Positions 33,628 to 42,731 of a DNA stretch of 64,000 nucleotides are shown in pieces (the first letter of the stretch is position 1; the number at the start of each line of letters is the position of its first letter). Position numbers and translations under genes: made by a program. Under the pieces are notes generated by a model. That model saw nothing but the letters and a program-made list of their open reading frames with translations, did not search any database and had not been told where the DNA came from. This DNA comes from CALLPQ01 sp038531745 (GTDB lineage: Bacteria; Pseudomonadota; Alphaproteobacteria; Caulobacterales; Parvularculaceae), in contig JBCBBJ010000003.1 of assembly GCA_038531745.1 (NCBI GenBank), positions 186,001 to 250,000 on the forward strand, in the 5' to 3' direction.

Positions 33628-34284
33628 ATGGGTGAACATTCGGGACAATTTCAGGCACCAAAAAAGCCCGCTCTTCACAATAAAAGAGCACCAATCCGGG
33701 GCGATAATTCGACCTCTGATCGCCAGGCGTTTTTGGCCAATGGTCCCGATTTGGCGCCCCCTAAACCCGCAGGAACACCGCCGTCCCTCTATACCGCGGC
33801 CCAGCGTCAACGCCGGGACGCAAGCATCTGGACACCCGTACAAGGCATTCTTGCCCCGCTACAATTTCTGATTTTTCTCATCAGCCTGTTTTTGGTGCTG
33901 CGCTATTTGACAAGCGGTCAAGGTTATGACGTTGCGGTCATTTCTATACTGATCAAAACGCTGGCGCTTTATACAATTATGGTTACCGGCGCCCTTTGGG
34001 AAAAAGAAGTTTTTGGTCAATATTTGTTGGCCCCAGCGTTTTTCTGGGAAGATGTCTTTTCGTTTCTCGTTATTGCGCTGCATACGGCCTATCTCGCGGC
34101 GCTGATATTTGGTATTGGCACCCCGGCCCAGCAACTGGCCATCGCGCTTTTTGCCTATGGAACCTATGTGATCAATGCGGGCCAGTTCATCTGGAAATTG
34201 CGTCAAGCGCGGTTACAAGCTCGGTCGCAGGCACACAATACCGCTCCCTATGGATCGTCTTTACCGCAGGGGGCACAATCATGA
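33628..34284 (+). CDS. bchF: 3-vinyl-bacteriochlorophyllide hydratase BchF
   Basis: Hydrates the 3-vinyl group of (bacterio)chlorophyllide on the bacteriochlorophyll a path. Core from SLYTAAQRQRRDASIWTPVQGILAPLQFLIFLISLFLVLRYL to FFWEDVFSFLVIALHTAYLAAL and FAYGTYVINAGQFIWKLRQARL matches the ~165-residue family. The first about 50 residues (MGEHSGQFQAPKKPALHNKR...) are an extra, disordered extension with no internal ATG. The predicted promoter -10 ends 6 bases before this ATG, so it would be a leaderless start. First gene of the long bch-puh operon; the stop overlaps bchN (ATGA). Confidence 0.94.
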   Translation: MGEHSGQFQAPKKPALHNKRAPIRGDNSTSDRQAFLANGPDLAPPKPAGTPPSLYTAAQRQRRDASIWTPVQGILAPLQFLIFLISLFLVLRYLTSGQGYDVAVISILIKTLALYTIMVTGALWEKEVFGQYLLAPAFFWEDVFSFLVIALHTAYLAALIFGIGTPAQQLAIALFAYGTYVINAGQFIWKLRQARLQARSQAHNTAPYGSSLPQGAQS

Positions 34285-35585
34285 GCCCGCCCCTTGATCT
34301 TGCCCCGGAGCATCAAGACGCGTCCTCGTGCGATAGTACACAAATGCGCCCGCCAGTGTTGCGCGAACGCGGCCAACGCGAGGTTTTTTGTGGGCTTACC
34401 GGCATTATCTGGCTTCACCGGAAAATTCAGGATGCGTTCTTTTTAATTGTCGGCTCACGCACCTGCGCGCATCTCATGCAATCGGCTGCCGGGGTGATGA
34501 TTTTTGCTGAACCACGCTTTGGCACGGCCGTTCTGGACGAGCGGGACCTTGCCGGTCTCGCCGATGCCAATGACGAACTCGATAAAACCGTTAGTCGCCT
34601 GTTGGAACGGCGGCCGGATATTAAACTTCTCTTCCTGGTAGGTTCTTGCCCGTCAGAAGTGATCAAGCTTGACCTCAGCCGCGCAGCGAACCGGTTATCA
34701 CAAACCTATTCGCCAGATGTGCGTGTGCTGAACTACTCGGGCAGTGGGATCGAAACGACGTTCACACAGGGTGAGGATGCCTGCCTCGCCTCGTTAGTTC
34801 CTTCACTGCCTGCCGACGACAAAGCAGCCCCTTCCCTGCTTGTCGTCGGCGCTCTCGCGGACATTGTTGAAGACCAGTTTGCGCGCCTATTCGCGCAGAT
34901 GGGGATCGACAATGTTGCCTTCCTGCCTGCGCGCAAGGCTGACGCCATGCCAACCCTGACGCCGGGCACGCGCTATCTTCTTGCCCAACCGTTTCTGCGC
35001 GATACCGCCCTGGCACTGGAAAAGCGCGGTGCACGGTATATTCCCGCGCCCTTTCCGCTCGGCGTGGAAGGCACAACCGGGTGGCTTTACGCGGCGGCTG
35101 ACGCGTTTGGCATCGACCGGGCCCATGTGGATGCGGTTACCGCCCCGGCCCGGGCGCGCGCCCAAACGGCATTAGCAACTCACCAAGATGCCTTGCGCGA
35201 TAAACGTCTTTTCTTCTTTCCCGATTCGCAATTGGAAGTGCCGATTGCGCGGTTCCTGTCCCGTGAACTTGGCATGAACCTGACCGAAGTGGGCACGCCC
35301 TATCTCCATAGTCAGCATCTGCGCGAAGAACTTGCCCTTCTGGGTACAGATGTTCAGCTGAGCGAAGGTCAGGACACCGACCGTCAGATTGACCGATGCC
35401 TCGATGCAAAGCCTGATATCACCGTGTGCGGTCTCGGTCTTGCCAATCCGTTGGAGGCCCAGGGTCTCACAACCAAATGGTCAATTGAGCTCGTCTTTAC
35501 CCCCATCCATGGCTACGATCAGGCTGGCGATTTGGCTGAGCTTTTTGCCCGCCCGCTTAAGCGGCGCACAAGGATAAGCATCTGA
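34281..35585 (+). CDS. bchN: Light-independent protochlorophyllide reductase subunit N
   Basis: NifD-like subunit of the dark-operative protochlorophyllide oxidoreductase (DPOR), which with BchB binds the 4Fe-4S NB cluster. The three N-subunit cysteine ligands lie in EVFCGLTG, GSRTCAHLM and VGSCPSEVIKLDL. 434 residues is normal. I take the ATG at 34281 that overlaps the bchF stop, not the longer frame. The stop overlaps the ATG of bchB (TGATG). Confidence 0.97.
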   Translation: MSPPLDLAPEHQDASSCDSTQMRPPVLRERGQREVFCGLTGIIWLHRKIQDAFFLIVGSRTCAHLMQSAAGVMIFAEPRFGTAVLDERDLAGLADANDELDKTVSRLLERRPDIKLLFLVGSCPSEVIKLDLSRAANRLSQTYSPDVRVLNYSGSGIETTFTQGEDACLASLVPSLPADDKAAPSLLVVGALADIVEDQFARLFAQMGIDNVAFLPARKADAMPTLTPGTRYLLAQPFLRDTALALEKRGARYIPAPFPLGVEGTTGWLYAAADAFGIDRAHVDAVTAPARARAQTALATHQDALRDKRLFFFPDSQLEVPIARFLSRELGMNLTEVGTPYLHSQHLREELALLGTDVQLSEGQDTDRQIDRCLDAKPDITVCGLGLANPLEAQGLTTKWSIELVFTPIHGYDQAGDLAELFARPLKRRTRISI

Positions 35586-37171
35586 TGCAGCTGACCGTCT
35601 GGACATATGAGGGCCCGCCCCATGTGGGCGCCATGCGCGTCGCCACCGCCATGGAGGATATGCATTATGTTCTCCATGCGCCGCAAGGTGATACCTATGC
35701 GGATCTTCTGTTCACGATGATTGAGCGGCGCCAAAAGCGCCCACCCGTGACCTATACAACGTTTGAGGCGCGGGACCTCGGCGCTGATACCGCAGAGCTC
35801 TTCAAAAAAGCTGCCCGCGAATCGCGAGACCGATTCAAGCCATCGGCCTTAATGGTTGGTGCATCGTGCACCGCCGAACTGATTCAGGATGACCCGGGCG
35901 GCCTTGCCAAAGCGCTGGACCTTGACCTGCCGGTGATCCCGCTGGAGCTGCCTTCCTATCAGCGCAAGGAAAGTTGGGGTGCGGCGGAAACATTTTATCA
36001 AATCGTCCGCCATCTGACCGACCAGAAGCGGCCAAAGGTTTCCGCGCAAACCGGGCGTCCCACTTGCAACCTGCTGGGCGCCACGGCGCTTGGCTTTCGT
36101 CACCGCGATGATGTGAAGGAGATTACGGGCCTCCTCACCTCGCTTGGCATCGATGTGAATGTGTGTGCGCCGCTCGGTGCACGGGTTGACGATATCCGCG
36201 CCCTTGCGGCGGCTGATTTTAATGTGGTGCTTTACCCTGAAACCGGCGAGAGTGCGGCCCGCTGGCTGGAGAAGAACTGCGGTCAGCCCTACACAAAAAC
36301 TGTTCCCATTGGCATTGGCGCAACCCATGAATTTATTGAAGAGGTTTGCACGCTCGCCAATTGTCCGTCCCCTGACAGGACGCAAAGCCCGTCAAACTTT
36401 CCATGGTGGTCAAAGTCGATTGATTCCACTTACCTCACCGGTAAACGCGTCTTTATTTTTGGCGATGCAACCCACGCCATCGCCGCGGCACGCGTGGCGG
36501 CGGAGGAGTTTGCTTTTGAGGTCGTTGGGCTCGGCTGTTACAACCGCGAATTTGCCCGCGATGTGCGCGCTGCGGCAAAAAAATATGATGTGGAACCGCT
36601 GATTACGGATGATTATCTCAGCGTGGAGGCCGCCATTGCCGAGGCGGAGCCCGAACTCGTCCTCGGTACACAGATGGAACGCCATATTGCCAAACGTCTT
36701 GGCTTGCCCTGTGCGGTGATCTCTTCGCCTGTCCATGTGCAGGATTTTCCTGCCCGCTATAGCCCGCAAATGGGCTTTGAAGGGGCGAATGTGTTGTTCG
36801 ACAGCTGGGTCCACCCGCTAGTCATGGGTCTGGAAGAGCATCTTCTCGGCATGTTCCGCGATGATTTTGAGTTTCATGATGGGGCTGGCGCGTCTCACCT
36901 CGGTGGCCATGGGGCGGTGCGCGCCGACGGGCCGGTTCACGCGCTCGCAGAAAAATCCGTTGGGTCACCTTTGTCTGCACCGCATACCGATGATCCATCA
37001 TCGCAAGACCCCGTTGCCTGGGCCCAGGATGCGGAAAAAGAACTGCGTAAGATCCCGTTTTTTGTCCGCGGCAAGGCGCGGCGCAATACCGAAGCCTATG
37101 CTGCTGCCCACGCCCTTCATACCATTACCGTTGATACTCTTTATGAGGCCAAGGCGCATTATGGACGGTAA
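35585..37171 (+). CDS. bchB: Light-independent protochlorophyllide reductase subunit B
   Basis: NifK-like subunit of DPOR, the site of protochlorophyllide reduction. Features: MQLTVWTYEGPPHVGAMRVA start, the aspartate cluster ligand and SCTAELIQDDPGG near 100, VFIFGDATHAIAAARVA, LVLGTQMERHIAKRLGLPCAVISSPVHVQDFPARYSPQMGFEGANVLFD, and the C-terminal DUF3479-like WAQDAEKELRKIPFFVRGKARRNTEAYA. 528 residues fits the longer alphaproteobacterial BchB. Its end overlaps the start of bchH by 11 bases. Confidence 0.97.
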   Translation: MQLTVWTYEGPPHVGAMRVATAMEDMHYVLHAPQGDTYADLLFTMIERRQKRPPVTYTTFEARDLGADTAELFKKAARESRDRFKPSALMVGASCTAELIQDDPGGLAKALDLDLPVIPLELPSYQRKESWGAAETFYQIVRHLTDQKRPKVSAQTGRPTCNLLGATALGFRHRDDVKEITGLLTSLGIDVNVCAPLGARVDDIRALAAADFNVVLYPETGESAARWLEKNCGQPYTKTVPIGIGATHEFIEEVCTLANCPSPDRTQSPSNFPWWSKSIDSTYLTGKRVFIFGDATHAIAAARVAAEEFAFEVVGLGCYNREFARDVRAAAKKYDVEPLITDDYLSVEAAIAEAEPELVLGTQMERHIAKRLGLPCAVISSPVHVQDFPARYSPQMGFEGANVLFDSWVHPLVMGLEEHLLGMFRDDFEFHDGAGASHLGGHGAVRADGPVHALAEKSVGSPLSAPHTDDPSSQDPVAWAQDAEKELRKIPFFVRGKARRNTEAYAAAHALHTITVDTLYEAKAHYGR

Positions 37172-40100
37172 GGCAATACGGGTAAAAGCGTGCCCCGTGC
37201 GCGTGGTGATGGTGACGCTTGATGCCCATCTCGCCAGTGCCGTGCGGGATGCTGAACGCGCGCTTGCCCGGCAAATTCCCGGGCTTTCCATTACGTTTTT
37301 CGCCGCCTCCGATTGGGACCGGCAGCCCGACAGTCTGGAGGCGTGTAAGGCCGCCATTGCGCAGGCCGATATTATCCTCGCCTCCATGCTGTTTCTGGAA
37401 GACCATATCTGCGCCATTCGCCCGGCATTATTGGCGCGTCGTCCCCATTGTGACGCCATGGTGTGCACCATGTCGGCCAGCGAGATTGTCAAACTTACCC
37501 GTCTTGGCCGGTTTGATATGGATAAGCCCGAAACAGGCCCCATCGCCCTTCTCAAACGGTTGCGCGGGTCGGGTAAGGCAAGCCGGTCCGGTGCTAACCA
37601 GATGCGGATGCTGCGCCGTTTGCCAAAACTGTTGAAATATATTCCGGGTACTGCCCAGGATGTGCGCGCCTATTTTCTGTCCATGCAATATTGGCTGGCG
37701 GGCTCTGAAGAAAATATAGCTGGTCTCGTCAGCTTTCTGGTGGACCGGTATGCCGCTGGACCGCGTCGTCATTTTGCGGGGACGTTGCAGGTAAGCCCGC
37801 CCACAGACTATCCCGAGATTGGCGTTTACCACCCCCGCATGACGCCAACCATCGCGCAAACCGCCGCAAAGCTGCCGCTTGCCCGGTCAAAAAAACCGGC
37901 GGTGGGATTACTCCTTATGCGGTCTTATTTACTTGGCGGTGATACCCAGCATTATGATGGCGTCATTGCCGCGCTGGAGGCGCAGGGTCTGCGCGTGATC
38001 CCGGTTTTTGCCAGCGGTCTTGATGCCCGCCCGGCGATTGAGAAATTTTTCCTGAAAGAGGGCGTCCCCCTTATTGACGGGATGATTTCCCTCACCGGGT
38101 TTTCGCTCGTTGGGGGCCCGGCCTATAATGACAGCGCCGCCGCCGCCGACACCTTGCAAGCGCTGGATGTACCCTATCTTGCCGCCCATGCACTGGAATT
38201 CCAAAGCCTCAGCGAATGGGGGGCTGGCACCCGCGGTCTTTCCCCGGTGGAGGCGACCATGATGGTTGCCATCCCCGAGCTTGATGGCGCCACAAACCCA
38301 ACCGTTTTTGGTGGGCGGGGCGGCCCTGAAAAGTGCACAGGGTGTGGCCAGCGTTGCAGCTTTGCCCCCCGTGACCATGGCCGTATGGTCAGTTGCCCCG
38401 ACCGCGCAGGCATGTTGGCCGCCCGCATGGCAACACTGTTGCGCTTGAGACAGCGGTCACGCGCCGAGCGCAAGATTGCAATTACTCTGTTCAACTTTCC
38501 GCCCAATGGCGGAGGTGTGGGGACGGCGGCCCATTTGGCAGTTTTTGAATCGCTCCTCAACACCCTCAATCGTCTGCAGGCGGAGGGTTATACTGTTGAC
38601 TGCCCAGCCGATATTGACGCCTTGAAAGCGGCCATTCTTGAGGGCAATGCTGACCAACATGGCGCCGACGCCAATGTTGCCGCCACCGTGCCGCGTGATA
38701 CCCATGTGACGCGCGAGACCCGGTTGAATGAAATCGAAGCGCAATGGGGTCCCGCCCCCGGTCGTCATCAAACCGATGGCCGCAACCTTCAGGTTTTTGG
38801 CGCGCAATTCGGCAATATCTTTGTGGGCGTCCAGCCGGCCTTTGGCTATGAAGGCGATCCCATGCGCCTGTTGTTTGAGGGCAGCTTTGCGCCAACCCAC
38901 GCCTTTGCGAATTATTACCGCTGGATGCGGAAGGATTTTGGCGCCGATGCACTCATCCATTTTGGCACCCATGGCGCGCTGGAATTTATGCCCGGCAAAC
39001 AAAGCGGCATGTCCGGCCAATGCTGGTCCGATCATCTGATTGGCGATCTGCCGCATATTTATTTCTATGCGGCCAATAACCCGTCGGAGGCGACGATTGC
39101 TAAGCGCCGGGCTGCGGCCACGGTGGTGAGCTATCTGACCCCCGCGGTTACCGAGGCTGGTCTGTATAAAGAGCTTATCGATCTGAAAGAAACCATTGAT
39201 CGCTGGCGCCAAACACCCACCGACGAGGAAGAAAAGCGCACCGCCCTTGCCGCCGCCATAACGCAGCTTGCCGCAGCGCTTCATTTTAGCGACATGACCG
39301 AAGACAACGCGGCGGCCGAAACACTCCTAACGCCGGCGGCCATTGAGGCACTGCGCCTGGAGGTCAACACCACCGAAGACGCGTTGATCCCCCACGGCCT
39401 CCATGTGGCGGGACGCAAACCGGAGATTGCCGAGCAAGTTGACCTTCTCAAAACGCTGGCCACGACCCAGACCGAGATCGCCGATGCGGCGGAGGGGACG
39501 CTCCCCGATGATGCAATCATGGCGCTCGCCCGCGGGGAAGAAGTGAGCACCATTGCCAAACGCCACGGCCTGCGCGCGCACACTGATCTCCTCACCAAGC
39601 TGGCAACCGCGCGCGAAGCGATGACGGGCGACAGTGAGCTTGATGGCCTCATCCATGCCCTTGATGGCGGCTTTATTGCCCCGGTGGCTGGCGGCGATCT
39701 GATCCGCAATCCGGAGATTTTGCCCGCCGGGCGCAATATTCATGGGTTTGATCCGTTCCGCCTGCCATCGGCCTTTGCTGTTATTGACGGACGTAACCAG
39801 GCTGACCGGCTGATTGAACGTCATCGCGCCGACATGGGCGCCGCGGAATCTGGGGCAGAAAGCGTTCCCGAAACTGTGGCTATGGTTTTGTGGGGTACGG
39901 ACAATCTCAAAAGCGAAGGCGCCCAAATTGCCCAAGCCCTTGCCCTCATCGGGGCAACACCGCGGTTTGATAGCTATGGCCGCCTGAGCGGGGCGGACCT
40001 CATCCCCCTTGAGGCGTTGAGGCGGCCCCGGATTGATGTCGTTGTTACCTTGTCGGGCATTTTCCGCGATCTGTTGCCCTTGCAAACCCGCATGCTGGCC

Positions 40101-40958
40101 GAGGCGTGCTTTGCGGCAGCCAGCGCCGATGAACCGGCGGCCATGAATTATGTGCGCACACACGCGCTTGCCTATCAATTGGCCCATGGCTGTGATCTTG
40201 AAACGGCCGCGCTTCGCGTTTTCTCCAACGCCGATGGCGCCTACGGATCAAATGTAAACCATCTGATTGATGCAGGATGCTGGGATGAGGAAAGCGACCT
40301 TGCCGATGCTTATGAGCGGCGTAAATGCTTCGCCTACGGCATATCCGGCAAACCGGTTCAGCACGCGGCGCTCCTCACCTCCATCCTCAAGGATGTGGAC
40401 CTTGCCTATCAAAACCTTGAGTCCGTTGAATTGGGCGTCACCACCATTGACCATTATTTCGATACGCTGGGCGGTGTGGGCCGGGCGGTCAAACGCGCCA
40501 AAGGCACCGAGCCGCCTGTTTATATTGGCGATCAAACCCGCGGTGATGGCGTGGTGCGCAGCCTGACCGAGCAAGTTGCCCTGGAAACACGCACGCGGAC
40601 CCTAAACCCCAAATGGTATGAAGGCATGCTCAAGCATGGCTATGAGGGTGTGCGCCAGATTGAGGCCCATGTGACCAACACCATGGGGTGGTCGGCCACC
40701 ACCGGCCAGGTTGACCCTTGGGTCTATCAGAAAATCACAGAAACCTTTGTGCTCGACAAAGACCTCCATGAGCGGCTTGCCAGCTTGAATCCAAAATCCT
40801 GCGCCAAGGTTGCCAATCGCCTGCTGGAGGCAAGCGACCGCAAATACTGGACGCCCGATGCTGAAACGCTGGCGGCATTGCACCGGGCCGGTGAAGACCT
40901 CGAAGACAGAATTGAAGGCATTTACCCCGCCGACGCCCCGCAAGGAGCGCTCGCATGA
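37161..40958 (+). CDS. bchH: Magnesium chelatase large subunit BchH
   Basis: Porphyrin-binding subunit that inserts Mg2+ into protoporphyrin IX with the BchI and BchD ATPases, which are not in this window. The 1265-residue protein (start MDGKAIRVKACPVRVVMV, ATG 37161) has cobaltochelatase-CobN-type landmarks: LIHFGTHGALEFMPGKQ near residue 600, TEDALIPHGLHVAG near 740 and YGSNVNHLIDAG, AYGISGKPVQH further on. It is somewhat longer than the ~1190-1250 norm. The stop overlaps a 20-codon reading frame that leads into bchL. Confidence 0.97.
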   Translation: MDGKAIRVKACPVRVVMVTLDAHLASAVRDAERALARQIPGLSITFFAASDWDRQPDSLEACKAAIAQADIILASMLFLEDHICAIRPALLARRPHCDAMVCTMSASEIVKLTRLGRFDMDKPETGPIALLKRLRGSGKASRSGANQMRMLRRLPKLLKYIPGTAQDVRAYFLSMQYWLAGSEENIAGLVSFLVDRYAAGPRRHFAGTLQVSPPTDYPEIGVYHPRMTPTIAQTAAKLPLARSKKPAVGLLLMRSYLLGGDTQHYDGVIAALEAQGLRVIPVFASGLDARPAIEKFFLKEGVPLIDGMISLTGFSLVGGPAYNDSAAAADTLQALDVPYLAAHALEFQSLSEWGAGTRGLSPVEATMMVAIPELDGATNPTVFGGRGGPEKCTGCGQRCSFAPRDHGRMVSCPDRAGMLAARMATLLRLRQRSRAERKIAITLFNFPPNGGGVGTAAHLAVFESLLNTLNRLQAEGYTVDCPADIDALKAAILEGNADQHGADANVAATVPRDTHVTRETRLNEIEAQWGPAPGRHQTDGRNLQVFGAQFGNIFVGVQPAFGYEGDPMRLLFEGSFAPTHAFANYYRWMRKDFGADALIHFGTHGALEFMPGKQSGMSGQCWSDHLIGDLPHIYFYAANNPSEATIAKRRAAATVVSYLTPAVTEAGLYKELIDLKETIDRWRQTPTDEEEKRTALAAAITQLAAALHFSDMTEDNAAAETLLTPAAIEALRLEVNTTEDALIPHGLHVAGRKPEIAEQVDLLKTLATTQTEIADAAEGTLPDDAIMALARGEEVSTIAKRHGLRAHTDLLTKLATAREAMTGDSELDGLIHALDGGFIAPVAGGDLIRNPEILPAGRNIHGFDPFRLPSAFAVIDGRNQADRLIERHRADMGAAESGAESVPETVAMVLWGTDNLKSEGAQIAQALALIGATPRFDSYGRLSGADLIPLEALRRPRIDVVVTLSGIFRDLLPLQTRMLAEACFAAASADEPAAMNYVRTHALAYQLAHGCDLETAALRVFSNADGAYGSNVNHLIDAGCWDEESDLADAYERRKCFAYGISGKPVQHAALLTSILKDVDLAYQNLESVELGVTTIDHYFDTLGGVGRAVKRAKGTEPPVYIGDQTRGDGVVRSLTEQVALETRTRTLNPKWYEGMLKHGYEGVRQIEAHVTNTMGWSATTGQVDPWVYQKITETFVLDKDLHERLASLNPKSCAKVANRLLEASDRKYWTPDAETLAALHRAGEDLEDRIEGIYPADAPQGALA

Positions 40959-41017
40959 CCCTTCTAAATCAAACAGGCACCTTTAATACTTATCCGTATC
41001 GGGAGGATACTCAATGA
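40955..41017 (+). CDS. 20-codon reading frame bridging bchH and bchL
   Basis: ATG at 40955 overlaps the bchH stop (ATGA); AAGGAG ends 7 bases before it, an ideal ribosome site. It encodes a peptide starting MTLLNQTGTF and ending EDTQ, and its TGA overlaps the bchL ATG (CAATGA). bchL also has its own gggagga inside this frame. The double overlap suggests translational coupling of bchL to bchH. It may be a leader-type coupling peptide or a degraded remnant; no homologue is known to me. Confidence 0.55.
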   Translation: MTLLNQTGTFNTYPYREDTQ

Positions 41018-41955
41018 CAGTACTTGATTTGGAGCGCCCTGGCGCGCGCCCCCTCACCCCCCCAACGACGAGTCCATCCGGTGGCGGGCGACCCGATGGT
41101 GAGGGCAGCGTACAGGTCTCCCTTGATCCTGATATGGAAATCACCAATGCCAAGGTCTTCGCCATTTATGGCAAGGGCGGGATCGGCAAATCGACAACCT
41201 CCTCAAACCTGTCGGTGGCGTTTTCCAAGCTTGGCAAACGGGTTTTGCAAATTGGCTGCGACCCGAAACATGATTCTACCTTCACCTTGACCAAACGCCT
41301 CGCCCCCACGGTGATTGATGTTCTTGAAACCGTTGATTTCCACTCGGAGGAACTGCGCCCGGAGGACTTTGTCTTTGAGGGCTATAATGGCGTCATGTGC
41401 GTGGAGGCCGGCGGCCCGCCCGCTGGCACCGGTTGCGGCGGGTATGTGGTGGGCCAAACGGTCAAGCTGCTCAAAGAACATCACCTCTTGGAAGACACCG
41501 ATGTTGTAATTTTCGATGTGCTGGGCGATGTGGTGTGCGGCGGCTTTGCCTCTCCCCTGCAGCATGCCGATCGCGGATTGATCGTCACGGCCAATGATTT
41601 TGATTCCATTTTCGCCATGAACCGCATTGTCTCGGCGATCCAGGCCAAGGCGAAGAATTATGAAGTGCGCCTGGGCGGTATTATTGCCAACCGGTCGGCG
41701 GACACGGACGAAATTGATCGCTATGCGGCGCAAACCGGGCTTCAGCGTCTGGCGCACTTGCCGGACCTTGATGTGATCCGCCGTTCTCGTCTGAAAAAAT
41801 CAACGCTGTTTGAAATGCCGTCCTCCCCTGAATTGGACGCGGTTCAAGAGGAATATCTCAAGCTCGCCGCAACCTTATGGGCTGGAACCCCGTCCTTGGA
41901 CGCCTCGCCCATGAAGGATCGCGAGATTTTTGACTTTCTGGGGTTTGACGGATGA
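41014..41955 (+). CDS. bchL: Light-independent protochlorophyllide reductase ATP-binding subunit L
   Basis: NifH-like dimeric electron donor of DPOR, hydrolysing ATP. P-loop YGKGGIGKST near residue 50, Switch I DPKHDST, and the two 4Fe-4S cysteines in AGGPPAGTGCGG and LGDVVCGGF. The first ~30 residues (MTVLDLERPGARPL...) are a proline/glycine-rich leader not shared with most BchL. RBS gggagga upstream. Its stop overlaps the bchM start (ATGA). Confidence 0.97.
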   Translation: MTVLDLERPGARPLTPPTTSPSGGGRPDGEGSVQVSLDPDMEITNAKVFAIYGKGGIGKSTTSSNLSVAFSKLGKRVLQIGCDPKHDSTFTLTKRLAPTVIDVLETVDFHSEELRPEDFVFEGYNGVMCVEAGGPPAGTGCGGYVVGQTVKLLKEHHLLEDTDVVIFDVLGDVVCGGFASPLQHADRGLIVTANDFDSIFAMNRIVSAIQAKAKNYEVRLGGIIANRSADTDEIDRYAAQTGLQRLAHLPDLDVIRRSRLKKSTLFEMPSSPELDAVQEEYLKLAATLWAGTPSLDASPMKDREIFDFLGFDG

Positions 41956-42731
41956 TGGAAACGCACCAACCCGCATCACAAGGTGACACCATGTCAGGGC
42001 CGAAGGCTGCTGCCGGCGCCATCCCCATGACGCCGGACGATTCTTATGGTCAAACCCGCGCGCAGCTCGAAACCTATTTTGATAAAACGGCGGCGGACAA
42101 TTGGGCAAAGCTTACCTCCGATGTACCGGTGAGCGGTATCCGCGCCACGGTGCGCGCCGGGCGCGACGCCATGCGCAAGACGCTGGTGGATTGGCTGCCA
42201 TTTGACCTGACGGGCCGACGCATCCTCGATGCCGGGTGCGGGCCGGGGCAGTTATCGGTTGAGCTTGCCAATCGCGGCGCCGATGTGGTGGCGATTGATC
42301 TCTCGCGCAGTTTGATCACGCTTGCCCAACAACGTTATGACCGCAGCGGCATGCGTGGGTCCATCGATTTTCGCGTAGGCGATATGTTTGATCCGTATAC
42401 GGGACAATTTGACCACGTTGTCGCCATGGATTCGCTGATTCATTATGGTGATAACGATATTGCGCGGCTTCTTGATGGCTTTGCCCGGCGCACCACCCGG
42501 TCCATTGCGTTCACCTTTGCCCCCGCAAACCCAATGCTGCGCACTATGCACACCGTGGGCAAGCTCTTCCCGCGCAGTGACCGCGCGCCAGCCATTCAAC
42601 CGGTTAGTAAAACCCGGCTGATCGACAGGATGAGCACCATGGGCGCGCTCCAGGATTGGCAACCGCGGGCCGGCCAACGGATCAAGTCAGGCTTTTACAT
42701 CTCCGAGGCGCTGGAGGTTTGCCCCCAATGA
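41952..42731 (+). CDS. bchM: Magnesium protoporphyrin O-methyltransferase BchM
   Basis: SAM-dependent methylation of the C13 propionate of Mg-protoporphyrin IX. After a ~20-residue leader (METHQPASQG...), the core starts SYGQTRAQLETYFDKTAADNW and has the SAM motif ILDAGCGPGQLSVELANRGADVVAIDLS near residue 92, then MDSLIHYGDNDIARLL and the C-terminal GFYISEALEV. The start may be any of the ATGs at 41952, 41955 or 41991; the first overlaps the bchL stop. The stop overlaps lhaA. Confidence 0.96.
   Translation: MMETHQPASQGDTMSGPKAAAGAIPMTPDDSYGQTRAQLETYFDKTAADNWAKLTSDVPVSGIRATVRAGRDAMRKTLVDWLPFDLTGRRILDAGCGPGQLSVELANRGADVVAIDLSRSLITLAQQRYDRSGMRGSIDFRVGDMFDPYTGQFDHVVAMDSLIHYGDNDIARLLDGFARRTTRSIAFTFAPANPMLRTMHTVGKLFPRSDRAPAIQPVSKTRLIDRMSTMGALQDWQPRAGQRIKSGFYISEALEVCPQ

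Noticed and set aside
33473..33871. 132-codon plus-strand frame across the bchF promoter
   Set aside because: It crosses the PpsR boxes and overlaps BchF in another frame; no coding character.
39327..40187. 286-codon minus-strand frame within bchH
   Set aside because: Shadow of the highly conserved BchH coding sequence; no ribosome site or family.
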